Assembly: GCF_000427445.1 (NCBI RefSeq)
Contig: NZ_KE386496.1
Location: forward strand, 1,054,001 to 1,118,000
DNA length: 64,000 nt
Direction: 5' to 3'
From: Methylocapsa acidiphila B2
GTDB lineage: Bacteria; Pseudomonadota; Alphaproteobacteria; Rhizobiales; Beijerinckiaceae
Positions 53,089-61,820 of the stretch are shown one piece after another. Position 1 is the first letter of the stretch, and every line of letters begins with the position of its first letter. The notes below the pieces were generated by a model, which saw nothing but the letters and a program-made list of their open reading frames with translations, was not told the DNA's origin and searched no databases. The translations under genes and the position numbers were made by a program.

Positions 53089-54012
53089 TTACGCGCGGGC
53101 GGCCACGACCACCAGCCCCGGGACATCCGCTCCGACATCCTTCCGCGTCGAGTTCTGCTCCAAAAACGCGATCGAAAGCCCGGCGGCCGAGGCGACGCGC
53201 CTCACATAGGCCTCGCTGTGGGAGTAGCGGAGGTCCGCGCCGATCCCATAGGCTCCCTCCGGCGCACGCTGCAGCGTGAAGGCGAAATAGCCTTGCGGCT
53301 CAAGAACGCGGGCGGCCGCGGCCGAGACGGGCGCGAGGTCGCCGATATAGACGAGAACGTCCGCTGCAAGCACCAGACTGGCGCCGCCAGCCGGCTCTCG
53401 CGCGAGAAAATCATCGAGCGCGCCGATCTCGAGCCGATCATAGACGCCTCTTTCGCGCGCAGCGTGGATCATGCGCGGCGACAGATCGACGCCGCTCAGA
53501 CGAAGGCTCGCCGAACGAAAGCGCGCGCCACAGAGTCCGGTTCCACATCCCAGATCGACGACATGGCCGAATTGAGTCGCCCCGAGTCGCGCCAGCGCGG
53601 CGGCGAGGAGATCGGGGCCACGATAGCCAAGCTTTTCGACGAGATGGGCGTCAAAACGATCGGCATATTGATCGAACAGGCCTCGCACATAGCCGATCGG
53701 AGCCGCCGCCGGCGGCGCGGCCACGCCGAGCCGCGCGAGATGGAGCGCGGCTCCGAGCTCGCCTTCCACATCGAGTTCCGCCGCGCGGGAAAACCCCACG
53801 GCGGCTTGGTCGCGGCGTCCTGTTTTCTCATAAGCGCAGGCGAGGGCGAACCAGAGCGGCGCCCAATTCGGCGCAAGCTCGAGCGTTTGCTCCAGGATTT
53901 CCGCCGCGGCTGCGTGATCGTTCTCGCTCGCCGCGGCCTCGGCATAAAGAAACCGGCGGTCGACGACGATGTCGCCCGAACCGCGGCGAGCCGAACCGTG
54001 GTCAGGACTCAT
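53089..54012 (-). CDS. TPR-containing SAM-dependent methyltransferase
   Basis: A 307-residue protein. The first 85 residues are TPR-like helices (FLYAEAAASENDHAAAAEIL, LWFALACAYEKTGRRDQAAV). The class I methyltransferase domain then has FDAHLVEKLGYRGPDLL, motif I VVDLGCGTGLCGARF, LSGVDLSPRMIHAARERGVY, and VLAADVLVYIGDLAPVS. The substrate is unknown in this COG4976-like group. The ATG at 54012 is chosen over a TTG four codons earlier. It ends 10 bases before the helicase start, so it probably heads the helicase-pdeM operon. Confidence 0.85.
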   Translation of the reverse strand: MSPDHGSARRGSGDIVVDRRFLYAEAAASENDHAAAAEILEQTLELAPNWAPLWFALACAYEKTGRRDQAAVGFSRAAELDVEGELGAALHLARLGVAAPPAAAPIGYVRGLFDQYADRFDAHLVEKLGYRGPDLLAAALARLGATQFGHVVDLGCGTGLCGARFRSASLRLSGVDLSPRMIHAARERGVYDRLEIGALDDFLAREPAGGASLVLAADVLVYIGDLAPVSAAAARVLEPQGYFAFTLQRAPEGAYGIGADLRYSHSEAYVRRVASAAGLSIAFLEQNSTRKDVGADVPGLVVVAARA

Positions 54013-54199
54013 GGCGTTCGCCAATTTTGTCGACGGCTCTGGATCTTTCGCCCCACTTTCCTAAATCCCAGCAAAATTGCGGCGTCGGAGTTCATTCGAC
54101 ATTCAGGCGCGTTACGGCAGGATCACAAAGAAAGCGGCGAATTTCTTAGGGAGCGACCTTGTTAGGGAAAAGGCCGCCGAGCCGTCAAGGAGACATCGG

Positions 54200-54571
54200 A
54201 TGAGCAGCATATCGAAGAAAGCGGCCGGCGCCGCCTTCGCGGCTTTGGCTTTCGGGCTTGCCCTCACGGCCACGGCGACGCCTTCGGCGGCGCAAGGCTG
54301 GCATGGGGGCGGCTGGCATGGGGGCGGCTGGCGGGGCGGATACTGGCGCGGCGGCGGCTGGCGCGGAGGTTATTGGGGCGGCGGCTGGGGCGGTCCTTTC
54401 GCCGCGGGCCTCATCGGCGGCCTTGCTGTCGGCGCCATCGCCTCATCGGCCTATCCTTACGGGCCAACCTATTACGGCGCGGGCTATGGCACCTGCGGCA
54501 TGCGCAATCAGCCAGCCTATGACGCGTGGGGCAATTTCGTCGGCTATCAGGCGGTCTACGTGTGCTATTGA
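54200..54571 (+). CDS. exported Gly/Trp-rich small protein
   Basis: A 123-residue protein. A signal peptide (GAAFAALAFGLALTATATPS, cleavage near SAAQG) is followed by a repeat of GWHGGG, GWRGGY, YWRGGG and YWGGGW units. A hydrophobic Gly/Ala stretch (FAAGLIGGLAVGAIASSAYP) comes next, and a two-cysteine end (GTCGMRNQ, YVCY). AAGGAGA precedes the ATG. Gly-rich exported proteins of this kind are common in Hyphomicrobiales, with no fixed function. A rho-independent terminator follows, so it is a single-gene unit. Confidence 0.75.
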   Translation: MSSISKKAAGAAFAALAFGLALTATATPSAAQGWHGGGWHGGGWRGGYWRGGGWRGGYWGGGWGGPFAAGLIGGLAVGAIASSAYPYGPTYYGAGYGTCGMRNQPAYDAWGNFVGYQAVYVCY

Positions 54572-54606
54572 GCGTTACGTTAACGCACCGTAAACCTTCT
54601 CTTGCG

Positions 54607-54642
54607 AAAGCCCTACCAGAACGGTTGGGCTTTTATTTTTCT
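54607..54642 (+). terminator. rho-independent terminator
   Basis: AAAGCCC-T-ACC-AGAAC-GGT-T-GGGCTTT, a 10-pair stem with one T-T mismatch, then TATTTTTC. It lies 36 bases after the Gly/Trp-rich gene. Confidence 0.85.
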
Positions 54643-54781
54643 TAAATTTTTTTGGGGAGCGCGCAACCTTTTCCGCCGATCCGGCGTTTAGCGAGTGTAT
54701 TGCCGCACAGCACCAGGTCGGGTTTTAGCGATGGTGTCCTGGACCAATCGGGGGACGTGCCGAGCGGAGGGAGCTACGATA

Positions 54782-55099
54782 ATGATTAAGTCGCGGAAAT
54801 CGGTCGAAATTCAGGCCTTGAAGGTCACCATGGCGGGAATCGCCGTTTCATGCCTGGGTGCGGCGGTGTTTGCGGCGCCGCTCACGATCACGCCTAAAAG
54901 CAAGGTCTTTGATAATGGCGGCCAGACAGTCGAGCATAGGACAGCCTTTGTTCCCACTTTCGGCCCGCTCGCAACCGGCCCAGCGCTTCAACTTGGCCGC
55001 GCCGGCAAAGGCGAAGACGAAGATTGCGTGAAAGTGACCCGGATGGTCGGTCCCGACGGCCGGATCTATGTCACCCGCGGCTTGGTCTGCCAGGATTGA
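54782..55099 (+). CDS. small exported protein, unknown function
   Basis: A 105-residue protein. A positively charged lead (MIKSRKSVEIQALKV) runs into a hydrophobic signal core MAGIAVSCLGAAVFAAP. The mature part ends with two cysteines (DEDCVKVTRMVGPDGRIYVT, then GLVCQD) that could pair. GGAGGGAG lies just upstream of the ATG at 54782; longer frames start before this ribosome site and are rejected. No family recognised. A large inverted repeat follows. Confidence 0.65.
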   Translation: MIKSRKSVEIQALKVTMAGIAVSCLGAAVFAAPLTITPKSKVFDNGGQTVEHRTAFVPTFGPLATGPALQLGRAGKGEDEDCVKVTRMVGPDGRIYVTRGLVCQD

Positions 55100-55199
55100 T
55101 TTGAGCCTTAGCGGAGGCGCAGCGCGCCTCCCGCAGCGATAGCGGCTTTCAGCTTCATTGACCGCCGTGTCGAAAAACACAATTCAACTCAAAGATTTA

Positions 55200-55245
55200 A
55201 AACATGCTCATAAAGAGGTTCATGAGCCTTTTTGTGAGCATGTTT
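55200..55245. repeat. nested inverted repeat upstream of the exonuclease gene
   Basis: A perfect 11-base arm pair AAACATGCTCA (55200-55210) and TGAGCATGTTT (55235-55245) encloses a second near-palindrome, AGGTTCATGAGCCT. The region 55100-55408 is otherwise gene-free. It lies between a small exported protein and the LPE exonuclease, 160 bases before the latter. Confidence 0.6.
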
Positions 55246-55408
55246 GCATTTGTAATCGGTCTCGGCTACGAGACAAGAACAGGATATGAACGGACGCAGG
55301 CGACGTAACCTGCGCCGCATCAGAGGCGCACTCCGCGTCTAAAATGCGCAGCGCCGATCGTTCCGGCATCGTGGATCGCCGATTTTTAGTCGATCTTGAT
55401 TTTCAGCT

Positions 55409-56431
55409 ATGGCGGCCGCACTCGTCGCATTGACTCCCATCGGGCTTTATTGCCCAGGAGGCAATTTTTATATCGACCCGCTCCGCCCGGTTCCCCGCGC
55501 GCTCATCACCCATGGCCATTCCGATCATGCCAGGCCTGGTCATGGCTCGGTGCTCGCCACGCGCGAGACTTTGGCGATCATGGGGCTGCGCTGCGGTCAA
55601 GATTTCGCCGGCGCCGTCCAGATCGCGGCCCTCGGCGAAAAGCTAAAAATCAGCGACGTAGAGGTCAGCTTCCATCCGGCGGGCCATGTTTTGGGCTCGG
55701 CGCAAATCCGCCTTTCCCATGCCGGCCGGACCCTCGTCGCCTCGGGCGACTACAAGCGCGAGCCGGACCCGACCTGCCTGCCCTTCGAACCGATCCCCTG
55801 CGATCTCTTCATCAGCGAGGCGACCTTCGGGCTGCCGGTGTTCCGCCATCCGCCCGCCAGCCGGGAGATCGACCGGCTCCTCGCCTCGCTCAAAACATTT
55901 CCCGACAGGACCCATCTCGTGGGCGCCTATGCGCTCGGCAAGGCGCAGCGCGTCATCGCCCTCTTAAGGGCGGCCGGCTACGACCGCCCAATCTATCTTC
56001 ACGGCGCGATGGAAAAGATCACAGAGTTTTACGCGCGAGAGGGCGCCGATATCGGCGCCGTCCGCAAAGCGGAAGCACGGGACGGCGATCTCGCCGGCGA
56101 GATCGTGATTTGCCCGCCGGGTTCACTGCAGGACGCATGGTCGCGCAGATTCAAAGATCCCGTCGCGGCTTTCGCCTCCGGCTGGATGCGGGTGCGCGCG
56201 CGGGCGCGGCAGCGCGGCGTCGAGCTTCCGCTCGTCATCTCGGACCACGCGGATTGGGACGAGCTTTGCGCCACCATCCGCGAAACGGACTGCGCGCGTC
56301 TTCTCGTCACCCATGGCGAGGCCGACGCCCTGACGCATTGGGCGCAGGGCCAAGGCCTCGAAGCAGAACCCTTGCGTATCGCCGGCTATGGCGAAGAGGA
56401 CATGGCCTCCCAGGAGGAGGCCAGCGCGTGA
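55409..56431 (+). CDS. ligase-associated MBL-fold exonuclease
   Basis: A 340-residue metallo-beta-lactamase-fold protein of the beta-CASP type. The metal motif ALITHGHSDHA is at 32-42, followed by SFHPAGHVLGSAQI, TLVASGDYKREPD, ISEATFGLP, HLVGAYALGKAQRV and VISDHADWDEL. It is the predicted exonuclease of the LPE repair set. Its stop overlaps the ligase GTG start by four bases. Together they form the divergent second half of the set, whose helicase and phosphoesterase are at 49.8-53.1 kb. Confidence 0.9.
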   Translation: MAAALVALTPIGLYCPGGNFYIDPLRPVPRALITHGHSDHARPGHGSVLATRETLAIMGLRCGQDFAGAVQIAALGEKLKISDVEVSFHPAGHVLGSAQIRLSHAGRTLVASGDYKREPDPTCLPFEPIPCDLFISEATFGLPVFRHPPASREIDRLLASLKTFPDRTHLVGAYALGKAQRVIALLRAAGYDRPIYLHGAMEKITEFYAREGADIGAVRKAEARDGDLAGEIVICPPGSLQDAWSRRFKDPVAAFASGWMRVRARARQRGVELPLVISDHADWDELCATIRETDCARLLVTHGEADALTHWAQGQGLEAEPLRIAGYGEEDMASQEEASA

Positions 56432-58113
56432 ACCGCTTCGCGCAACTGCTCGACCGGCTCGGTTTCGAGCCGTCGAGAACGGGCAAGCTTCGCCTGATGA
56501 CGGAATATTTCAAGACTGCGCCGGACCCCGAGCGGGGCTATGCGCTCGCCGCGCTCGCCGGCGCGCTGAGCTTCCAATATGCGAAGCCTGCGCTCATTCG
56601 CGGCCTCATCGCCAAGCGCGTCGATCCTTATCTCTTCGCGCTCTCCTATGATTATGTCGGCGATCTCGCCGAGACCGCCGCGCTTCTTTGGCCGGCTGCC
56701 CCCGCGAGCGCCGATCAAAGCGCTCCGGCTCATCGCCTCACCGGCCCCCCGTCGCTCTCCGAGGTCGTCCAATCCCTCGCTACATTGGGCAAGGCGGATC
56801 TGCCGCGCCAGCTCGCCATATGGCTCGATGCGCTCGATGAAACCGGACGCTGGGCGCTCCTCAAGCTGATCACCGGCTCGCTCCGGGTCGGGGTCTCTTC
56901 CGCGCTGGCGAAAGCCTCTGTCGCCGCCCTCGGCGGACAAACGGGCGTGGCCGTCGAGGACCTCTGGCATGGGCTGGCGCCGCCCTATCTCGATCTCTTC
57001 GCCTGGCTCGAAGGTCGGGCCGATCGCCCCGCCGCATCGAATCCGGCCCCATTTTTTCCAGCCATGCTCGCCCACGCGATCGAGGCGCGAGATTTCGAGA
57101 CGCTCGACCCAGCGCAGTTTTGCGCCGAATGGAAATGGGACGGGATCAGGGTCCAAGCGGTCTCGGGCGCAGATTCGAGCGGACGCAACATTGCGCGGAT
57201 TTACTCGCGGAGCGGCGAGGATTTGTCGGCTGCTTTCCCAGATCTCATCGAATGCCTCGCGCAATCGCCGGCCGCCGGCTTCGCGCTCGACGGCGAGCTG
57301 TTAATTCGACGCGGCGGCAAGATCGAACCTTTCTCGATCCTGCAGCAAAGGCTCAATCGCAAGACGGTCTCAGCCAAAATGTTGGCTGAGTTTCCCGCTC
57401 ATATTCGCGCCTATGATCTCCTCTGGTCCGAGACCGAGGATCTCCGTCCCCTGCCCTTTCTAGAACGGCGCGCTAGGCTCGAGGCTCTCGTCTCGGCGCG
57501 CGGCGAGCCGAGGCTCGATCTTTCGACGCTCATTCCCTTCGCCTCCTGGCCGGAACTCGCGCAAGCGCGTCAAGACCCTTTGGCCTATGGCGCGGGCGCC
57601 GATGTCGGCGCAGTCGAAGGCGTGATGCTGAAACGCGCCGCTTCCGGCTATTTGCAAGGCCGCCCAAAAGGGCACTGGTATAAATGGAAGCGCGATCCCT
57701 GGAATGTCGACGCCGTGCTGATGTATGCGCAGCGCGGCCACGGCAAGCGCTCCTCGCTTTATTCGGACTATACTTTCGGGGTCTGGCGCTCGGGCTCGCA
57801 AGGGCCTGAACTCGTCCCCGTGGGCAAAGCCTATTTCGGCTTCACCGACGCCGAACTCGCCAAGCTCGATCATTTCGTTCGCAACAACACCACCAATCGA
57901 TTTGGGCCGGTCCGCGAGATCGACCATCACCCGGCGCGGGGCCTCGTGCTCGAGATCGCCTTCGAGGGACTGAACCGCTCGAGTCGGCATAGATCTGGCC
58001 TCGCAATGCGCTTCCCGCGGATCGCGCGCATCCGTTGGGACAAGCCGGCGGCCGAGGCCGACGCGATCGAGACGCTCGAAGCGCTCCTGACGCCAAAGTT
58101 AGGGCCTGGCTAG
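56428..58113 (+). CDS. ATP-dependent DNA ligase (LPE type)
   Basis: A 561-residue ligase. The N-terminal DNA-binding domain (ALAALAGALSFQYAKPALIR, GRWALLKLITGSLRVGVSSA) leads to the nucleotidyltransferase core. The adenylated lysine is Lys236 in AEWKWDGIRVQA, with ARIYSRSGEDLS, GFALDGELLI, and VEGVMLKRAASGYLQGRPKG..WYKWKR for motifs III-V. The OB domain follows (VDAVLMYAQRGHGKRSSLYS). It is distinct from the NAD-dependent LigA. The GTG start (GTGA overlap) is used, since an upstream in-frame extension merely reads antiphase through the exonuclease. Confidence 0.93.
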   Translation: MNRFAQLLDRLGFEPSRTGKLRLMTEYFKTAPDPERGYALAALAGALSFQYAKPALIRGLIAKRVDPYLFALSYDYVGDLAETAALLWPAAPASADQSAPAHRLTGPPSLSEVVQSLATLGKADLPRQLAIWLDALDETGRWALLKLITGSLRVGVSSALAKASVAALGGQTGVAVEDLWHGLAPPYLDLFAWLEGRADRPAASNPAPFFPAMLAHAIEARDFETLDPAQFCAEWKWDGIRVQAVSGADSSGRNIARIYSRSGEDLSAAFPDLIECLAQSPAAGFALDGELLIRRGGKIEPFSILQQRLNRKTVSAKMLAEFPAHIRAYDLLWSETEDLRPLPFLERRARLEALVSARGEPRLDLSTLIPFASWPELAQARQDPLAYGAGADVGAVEGVMLKRAASGYLQGRPKGHWYKWKRDPWNVDAVLMYAQRGHGKRSSLYSDYTFGVWRSGSQGPELVPVGKAYFGFTDAELAKLDHFVRNNTTNRFGPVREIDHHPARGLVLEIAFEGLNRSSRHRSGLAMRFPRIARIRWDKPAAEADAIETLEALLTPKLGPG

Positions 58114-58121
58114 CGCGCGAT

Positions 58122-58226
58122 GCGATTGGACAACCATCCGATTGGAAATAATCAGTTTATATCAATGTATTGGCGCATCTTCTGAATGGAAAAGTCGATC
58201 GGCTTTTTTTAAACAAGCTTGAGCGG
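58122..58226. repeat. dispersed intergenic repeat, copy E
   Basis: GCGATTGGACAACCATCCGA then a diverged core TATATCAATGTATTGGCGCA, ATGGAAAAGTCGATCGGCTT and seven T, and a GAGCGGC end. It lies just after the ligase gene. The stem AAAAGTCGATCGGCTTTT with the T run could work as its terminator. The region 58114-58426 is otherwise gene-free. Confidence 0.6.
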
Positions 58227-58426
58227 CGGCCCGAGGATTGCTTGCTTTTTCAACGAGACGCCGACCACGGGCTCGCGGCTCCGCTTGCAAAGGGCGCAAA
58301 CCTGCTTACAAAAAGTGTGGACGCAAGCTCCTCGGGAAACTGAAGGATCGGAGTCCGACGCAGCAGTCTCTTCGCCGCACAGCCGGAGTCGCGAGAAAAG
58401 GACGCGCCCATTCGCGATAGGGTCAT

Positions 58427-58732
58427 GTGGTGCAAAAACCAGACATCCTGGATTATCTGGATCTTTTCGGCCAATACGGAAAGGATTTCGGCGAAGCCTA
58501 TCTCGAACCTGAAGATGAGCGATTTCGCTTTCTGTTCGATCAGCTTTGCCGCCTGCTGGCCCGGCCCTCGGATTTCAACTTGAGCCTGCCCGAGCCTTTC
58601 CGGACCACGGCCCACCGCTATCTCGCCGGCGACCAGGCCACCGTGGCGCATATGCGAATTGTCGAGAATCGCCACTTCATGCTGAGCGACCTCTACGACT
58701 ACATCCGCCTTCGCAGGCGAATGGGCGACTAA
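58427..58732 (+). CDS. small soluble protein, unknown function
   Basis: A 101-residue protein, rich in aromatic and acidic residues: ILDYLDLFGQYGKDFGEAYL, RFRFLFDQLCRLLARPSDFN, then TTAHRYLAGDQATVAHMRIV and LSDLYDYIRLRRRMGD. It is probably all-helical and cytoplasmic. Two GTG codons in tandem (58427, 58430) could start it, with AGGG upstream. No family recognised. It stands alone between the ligase and the chvI gene. Confidence 0.55.
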   Translation: MVQKPDILDYLDLFGQYGKDFGEAYLEPEDERFRFLFDQLCRLLARPSDFNLSLPEPFRTTAHRYLAGDQATVAHMRIVENRHFMLSDLYDYIRLRRRMGD

Positions 58733-59257
58733 AGCCAATTCCGATCGGAGGGAATCCGCCGAGCCGCCAAGAACAGGCTCAATCATTTGAAGTTGTAGCT
58801 GTTTCTCATCGCGCCAAAGATCTTGTTCAGCTGAAGGCGGCGCAAGTCCATGGCTATATCTGAGCCATACTGCGCGACTGCCCTAAGGTTGCCGCAATTC
58901 AGTCGCTCCTTTCGTCTGTTGAGCATAAGTCGAGGGAGAGATCCACATCGGCTCGCTGCAAAACGAGGAGAGCTTCCGGGCGCGGGACAGTGATGGAAGG
59001 GGCCATCTTTCCGGCGACGGATTGGGGGGTCAGCTCGTGAAGGACGTCAGCCTTCAACCTCAGTGCGAATTCGTCTCGTTCGAATTTTACGTAACGCATG
59101 CGCAAAATCACATGCTGACCTTGAGCCTCAATCCGGCGGCAGTGGTAAATAAGCGTCGCGCCGCCGCCAATGGCTCAAAAGGCGCCAAAGCTTCCGCATG
59201 CCGCGGAAATTTCATGCGAAGTCCTGTGCGCGCTCGATCACGAAGTTAGGACCATAC
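58733..59257. other. gene-free region upstream of chvI
   Basis: About 525 bases with no convincing gene. Frames on both strands up to about 100 codons lack ribosome sites or family features; a 70-codon antisense frame at 58899-59111 was considered and not accepted. The pckA gene, often divergent from chvI in Rhizobiales, is not here. Confidence 0.5.
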
Positions 59258-59953
59258 ATGCCAATGATCGCCTTGGTCGATGACGACCGCAACATCCTCG
59301 CCTCGGTGTCGATCGCTCTCGAAGGAGAAGGCTATCGGGTTCAGACCTACACCGACGGGTCGATGGCTCTCGACGGGCTCAAAACCGACCCGCCGGACCT
59401 CGCCATTCTCGATATCAAGATGCCGCGCATGGACGGCATGGAATTGCTCCGTCGCCTGCGCCAAAGATCTGACTTGCCGGTGATCTTCCTGACGTCCAAA
59501 GACGAAGAAATCGACGAATTGTTCGGGCTCAAGATGGGCGCCGACGATTTCATTCGCAAGCCGTTTTCGCAGCGCCTTCTCGTCGAGCGCGTCAAAGCGA
59601 TCTTGCGGCGCGCCAATCCAAAGGACGCCGCCGCTCAAAAGGAATCGGACGCCAAGATCCTTGAGCGCGGCAATCTAAAAATGGATCCCGAGCGGCACGC
59701 CTGCAACTGGAAAAATGATCCAGTCACCCTTACGGTCACGGAATTCTTGATTCTCCAGGCGCTGGCGACGCGGCCCGGCGTCGTTAAGAGCCGCAACGCC
59801 TTGATGGACGCGGCCTATGATGATCAGGTCTATGTGGATGACCGCACAATTGATAGTCATATCAAGCGCTTAAGGAAGAAATTTAAAGCGGTTGACGACG
59901 AGTTCGAGATGATCGAGACTTTGTACGGCGTCGGGTATCGTTTCAAGGAGTAA
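59258..59953 (+). CDS. chvI: response regulator ChvI
   Basis: A 231-residue OmpR-type regulator. The receiver has acidic residues Asp8-10 ([10 protein letters not shown]), phospho-acceptor Asp52 ([13 protein letters not shown]) and Lys in [11 protein letters not shown]. The winged helix is [20 protein letters not shown] followed by [18 protein letters not shown] and [13 protein letters not shown]. ChvI in this class controls acid, envelope and host-related responses. AGGA is upstream of the ATG at 59258; a second ATG two codons on is possible. The gene is 31 bases upstream of its kinase. Confidence 0.93.
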   Translation: MPMIALVDDDRNILASVSIALEGEGYRVQTYTDGSMALDGLKTDPPDLAILDIKMPRMDGMELLRRLRQRSDLPVIFLTSKDEEIDELFGLKMGADDFIRKPFSQRLLVERVKAILRRANPKDAAAQKESDAKILERGNLKMDPERHACNWKNDPVTLTVTEFLILQALATRPGVVKSRNALMDAAYDDQVYVDDRTIDSHIKRLRKKFKAVDDEFEMIETLYGVGYRFKE

Positions 59954-59984
59954 GACTTCCGCCGCAACGGGGGACCGGGAATCG

Positions 59985-61820
59985 ATGACATTTGAAGCGC
60001 GCGATGGGCTGAGCTTCGAGCGGCCATTCGACGCTGCCCGACGGGCTAAGCGCATAAGGCGAAGTTTGGCGGTCCGGTTTCGCGGATTGGCCCGAACGCT
60101 GAGCTCGCGATTTTCATCTTCGCTGACGCGCCGCATCGTTATGCTCAATCTCGGCGGGCTCGTCGCCCTCCTCGTCGGCTTTCTCTATCTCAATCAATTC
60201 CGCGAAGGCTTGATCGAAGCGCGGGTGCAAAGCCTGCAGACCCAAAGCGAGATCATCGCCGCGGCGATCGCCGCAAGCGCGACCGTCGAAACCGATTCGA
60301 TCATCATCGATCCCGAAAAGCTGCTTCAGCTCGCGCCCGGCGAAAGTTATGGGCTCGCCGACGAATCAACGACCTCGCTGGAGTTCTCGATCAATCCCGA
60401 GCGGGTCGGCCCCGTCCTTCACCAACTTGTCTCGCCGACGCGAACGCGCGCCCGCATCTATGACCGCGACGGCTATCTCCTCCTCGATTCGCAATCGCTT
60501 TCGAGCCGCTCGAACATTCTTCGCACCGACCTGCCGCCGATTGCTTCTTCCCGAGACGACGCAGGCCTCGCTCGCGCCTGGAAGCGGCTAAAGTCCTTCT
60601 TTGGCCAATCGGCGGCACCGCTCTATGAAGAAAATGGGGCGGACAGCGGAAAGATTCACCCAGACGTGGTGCGCGCGCTCTCCAGCGGCGAACCCTCGAT
60701 CGTGCGCGTCAACGCGAAAGGCGAGACGATTGTCTCAGTCGCCGCGCCCATCCGGCGCTTCCGCGTGGTGCGCGGGGCTCTTCTCCTGTCGACCCAGGGC
60801 GGCGAGATCGACAAGATCATCGCCTCGGAACGATGGGTCATCGTCCGAATCTTCCTGGTCTCCGCCGCGGTCATGTTCTTTCTTTCGCTTTTCACCGCCG
60901 GCACGATCGCGGAGCCCATCCGCCTTCTCGCCTCTGCCGCCGAACGAGTCCGACGAGGAACGAAATCGCGCCGCGAAATTCCCGACTTCACCGACCGTTC
61001 CGACGAGATCGGCCATCTCTCCGGCGCATTGCGGGATATGACCAAGGCGCTTTACGATCGCATCGAAGCGATTGAGAGCTTCGCCGCCGACGTCGCCCAT
61101 GAGCTGAAGAATCCGCTAACCTCCCTGCGAAGCGCCGTGGAGACCTTGCCGATCGCGCAAAAGCCGGAGTCGAAACAGCGCCTCATGGCCATTATCGCCC
61201 ATGACGTCCGCCGGCTCGACCGTTTGATCAGCGATATTTCCGACGCGTCGCGGCTCGACGCGGAACTCGCACGCGCCGATATGGATCTCGTGGATCTCGA
61301 GCCGCTGCTGGCGGCCGTCGTTTCCATGGCCAATCAGGTCTCAGCCGAGCCAAGTGTCCGCGTCAGCCTCATGGTCGCCCGCGGCTCCGTCGATTGCGGC
61401 CGCAAGCTGAGCTTTTTGATTTTCGGCCACGACTCTCGATTGGGCCAAGTTCTCAACAATCTCATCGATAATGCGCGATCGTTCTCGTCGGATGGGGGAA
61501 GCGTCCGCGTGGTCTTGCGCCCGGCTTCAGAGGAGGCCGCCAACGGAGAATGGCGCGACGGCTATCAGATCCTCGTCGACGATGACGGCCCAGGCATTCC
61601 GGCCGACGCTTTCGAGCGCATTTTTGAGCGTTTCTACACAGATAGGCCGCAACAAGGTTTCGGCCAAAATTCGGGCCTCGGCCTGTCGATCTCGCGCCAG
61701 ATCGTCGAGGCGCATGGCGGCCGGATCTTCGCCTATAATCGACAAGGACCAACCGGCCCACGGGGAGAGGCGGTCGTGCTCGGCGCCCGCGTGTCGATTT
61801 GGCTGCCGAAAGCGGAATGA
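59985..61820 (+). CDS. chvG: sensor histidine kinase ChvG
   Basis: A 611-residue membrane kinase. Helix one is at about 50-72 (IVMLNLGGLVALLVGFLYLN). A 210-residue periplasmic sensor region follows, then helix two (VRIFLVSAAVMFFLSLFTAG), HAMP, and the H box with His372 in FAADVAHELKNPLTSLRSAV. The ATPase has VLNNLIDNARSFSSD (N box), LVDDDGPGIPADAFERIFER and GLGLSISRQIVEAHGG. The kinase partner of ChvI; in rhizobia a periplasmic repressor, ExoR, acts on it. The stop overlaps hprK by four bases (ATGA). Confidence 0.93.
   Translation: MTFEARDGLSFERPFDAARRAKRIRRSLAVRFRGLARTLSSRFSSSLTRRIVMLNLGGLVALLVGFLYLNQFREGLIEARVQSLQTQSEIIAAAIAASATVETDSIIIDPEKLLQLAPGESYGLADESTTSLEFSINPERVGPVLHQLVSPTRTRARIYDRDGYLLLDSQSLSSRSNILRTDLPPIASSRDDAGLARAWKRLKSFFGQSAAPLYEENGADSGKIHPDVVRALSSGEPSIVRVNAKGETIVSVAAPIRRFRVVRGALLLSTQGGEIDKIIASERWVIVRIFLVSAAVMFFLSLFTAGTIAEPIRLLASAAERVRRGTKSRREIPDFTDRSDEIGHLSGALRDMTKALYDRIEAIESFAADVAHELKNPLTSLRSAVETLPIAQKPESKQRLMAIIAHDVRRLDRLISDISDASRLDAELARADMDLVDLEPLLAAVVSMANQVSAEPSVRVSLMVARGSVDCGRKLSFLIFGHDSRLGQVLNNLIDNARSFSSDGGSVRVVLRPASEEAANGEWRDGYQILVDDDGPGIPADAFERIFERFYTDRPQQGFGQNSGLGLSISRQIVEAHGGRIFAYNRQGPTGPRGEAVVLGARVSIWLPKAE

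Noticed and set aside
55396-56427. Long N-terminal extension fused to the DNA ligase
   Set aside because: It reads antiphase through the MBL exonuclease gene. The GTG at 56428 with GTGA overlap gives the normal ligase.
58899-59111. 70-codon minus-strand frame
   Set aside because: The residue mix looks protein-like, but there is no ribosome site, no known family and no operon context.
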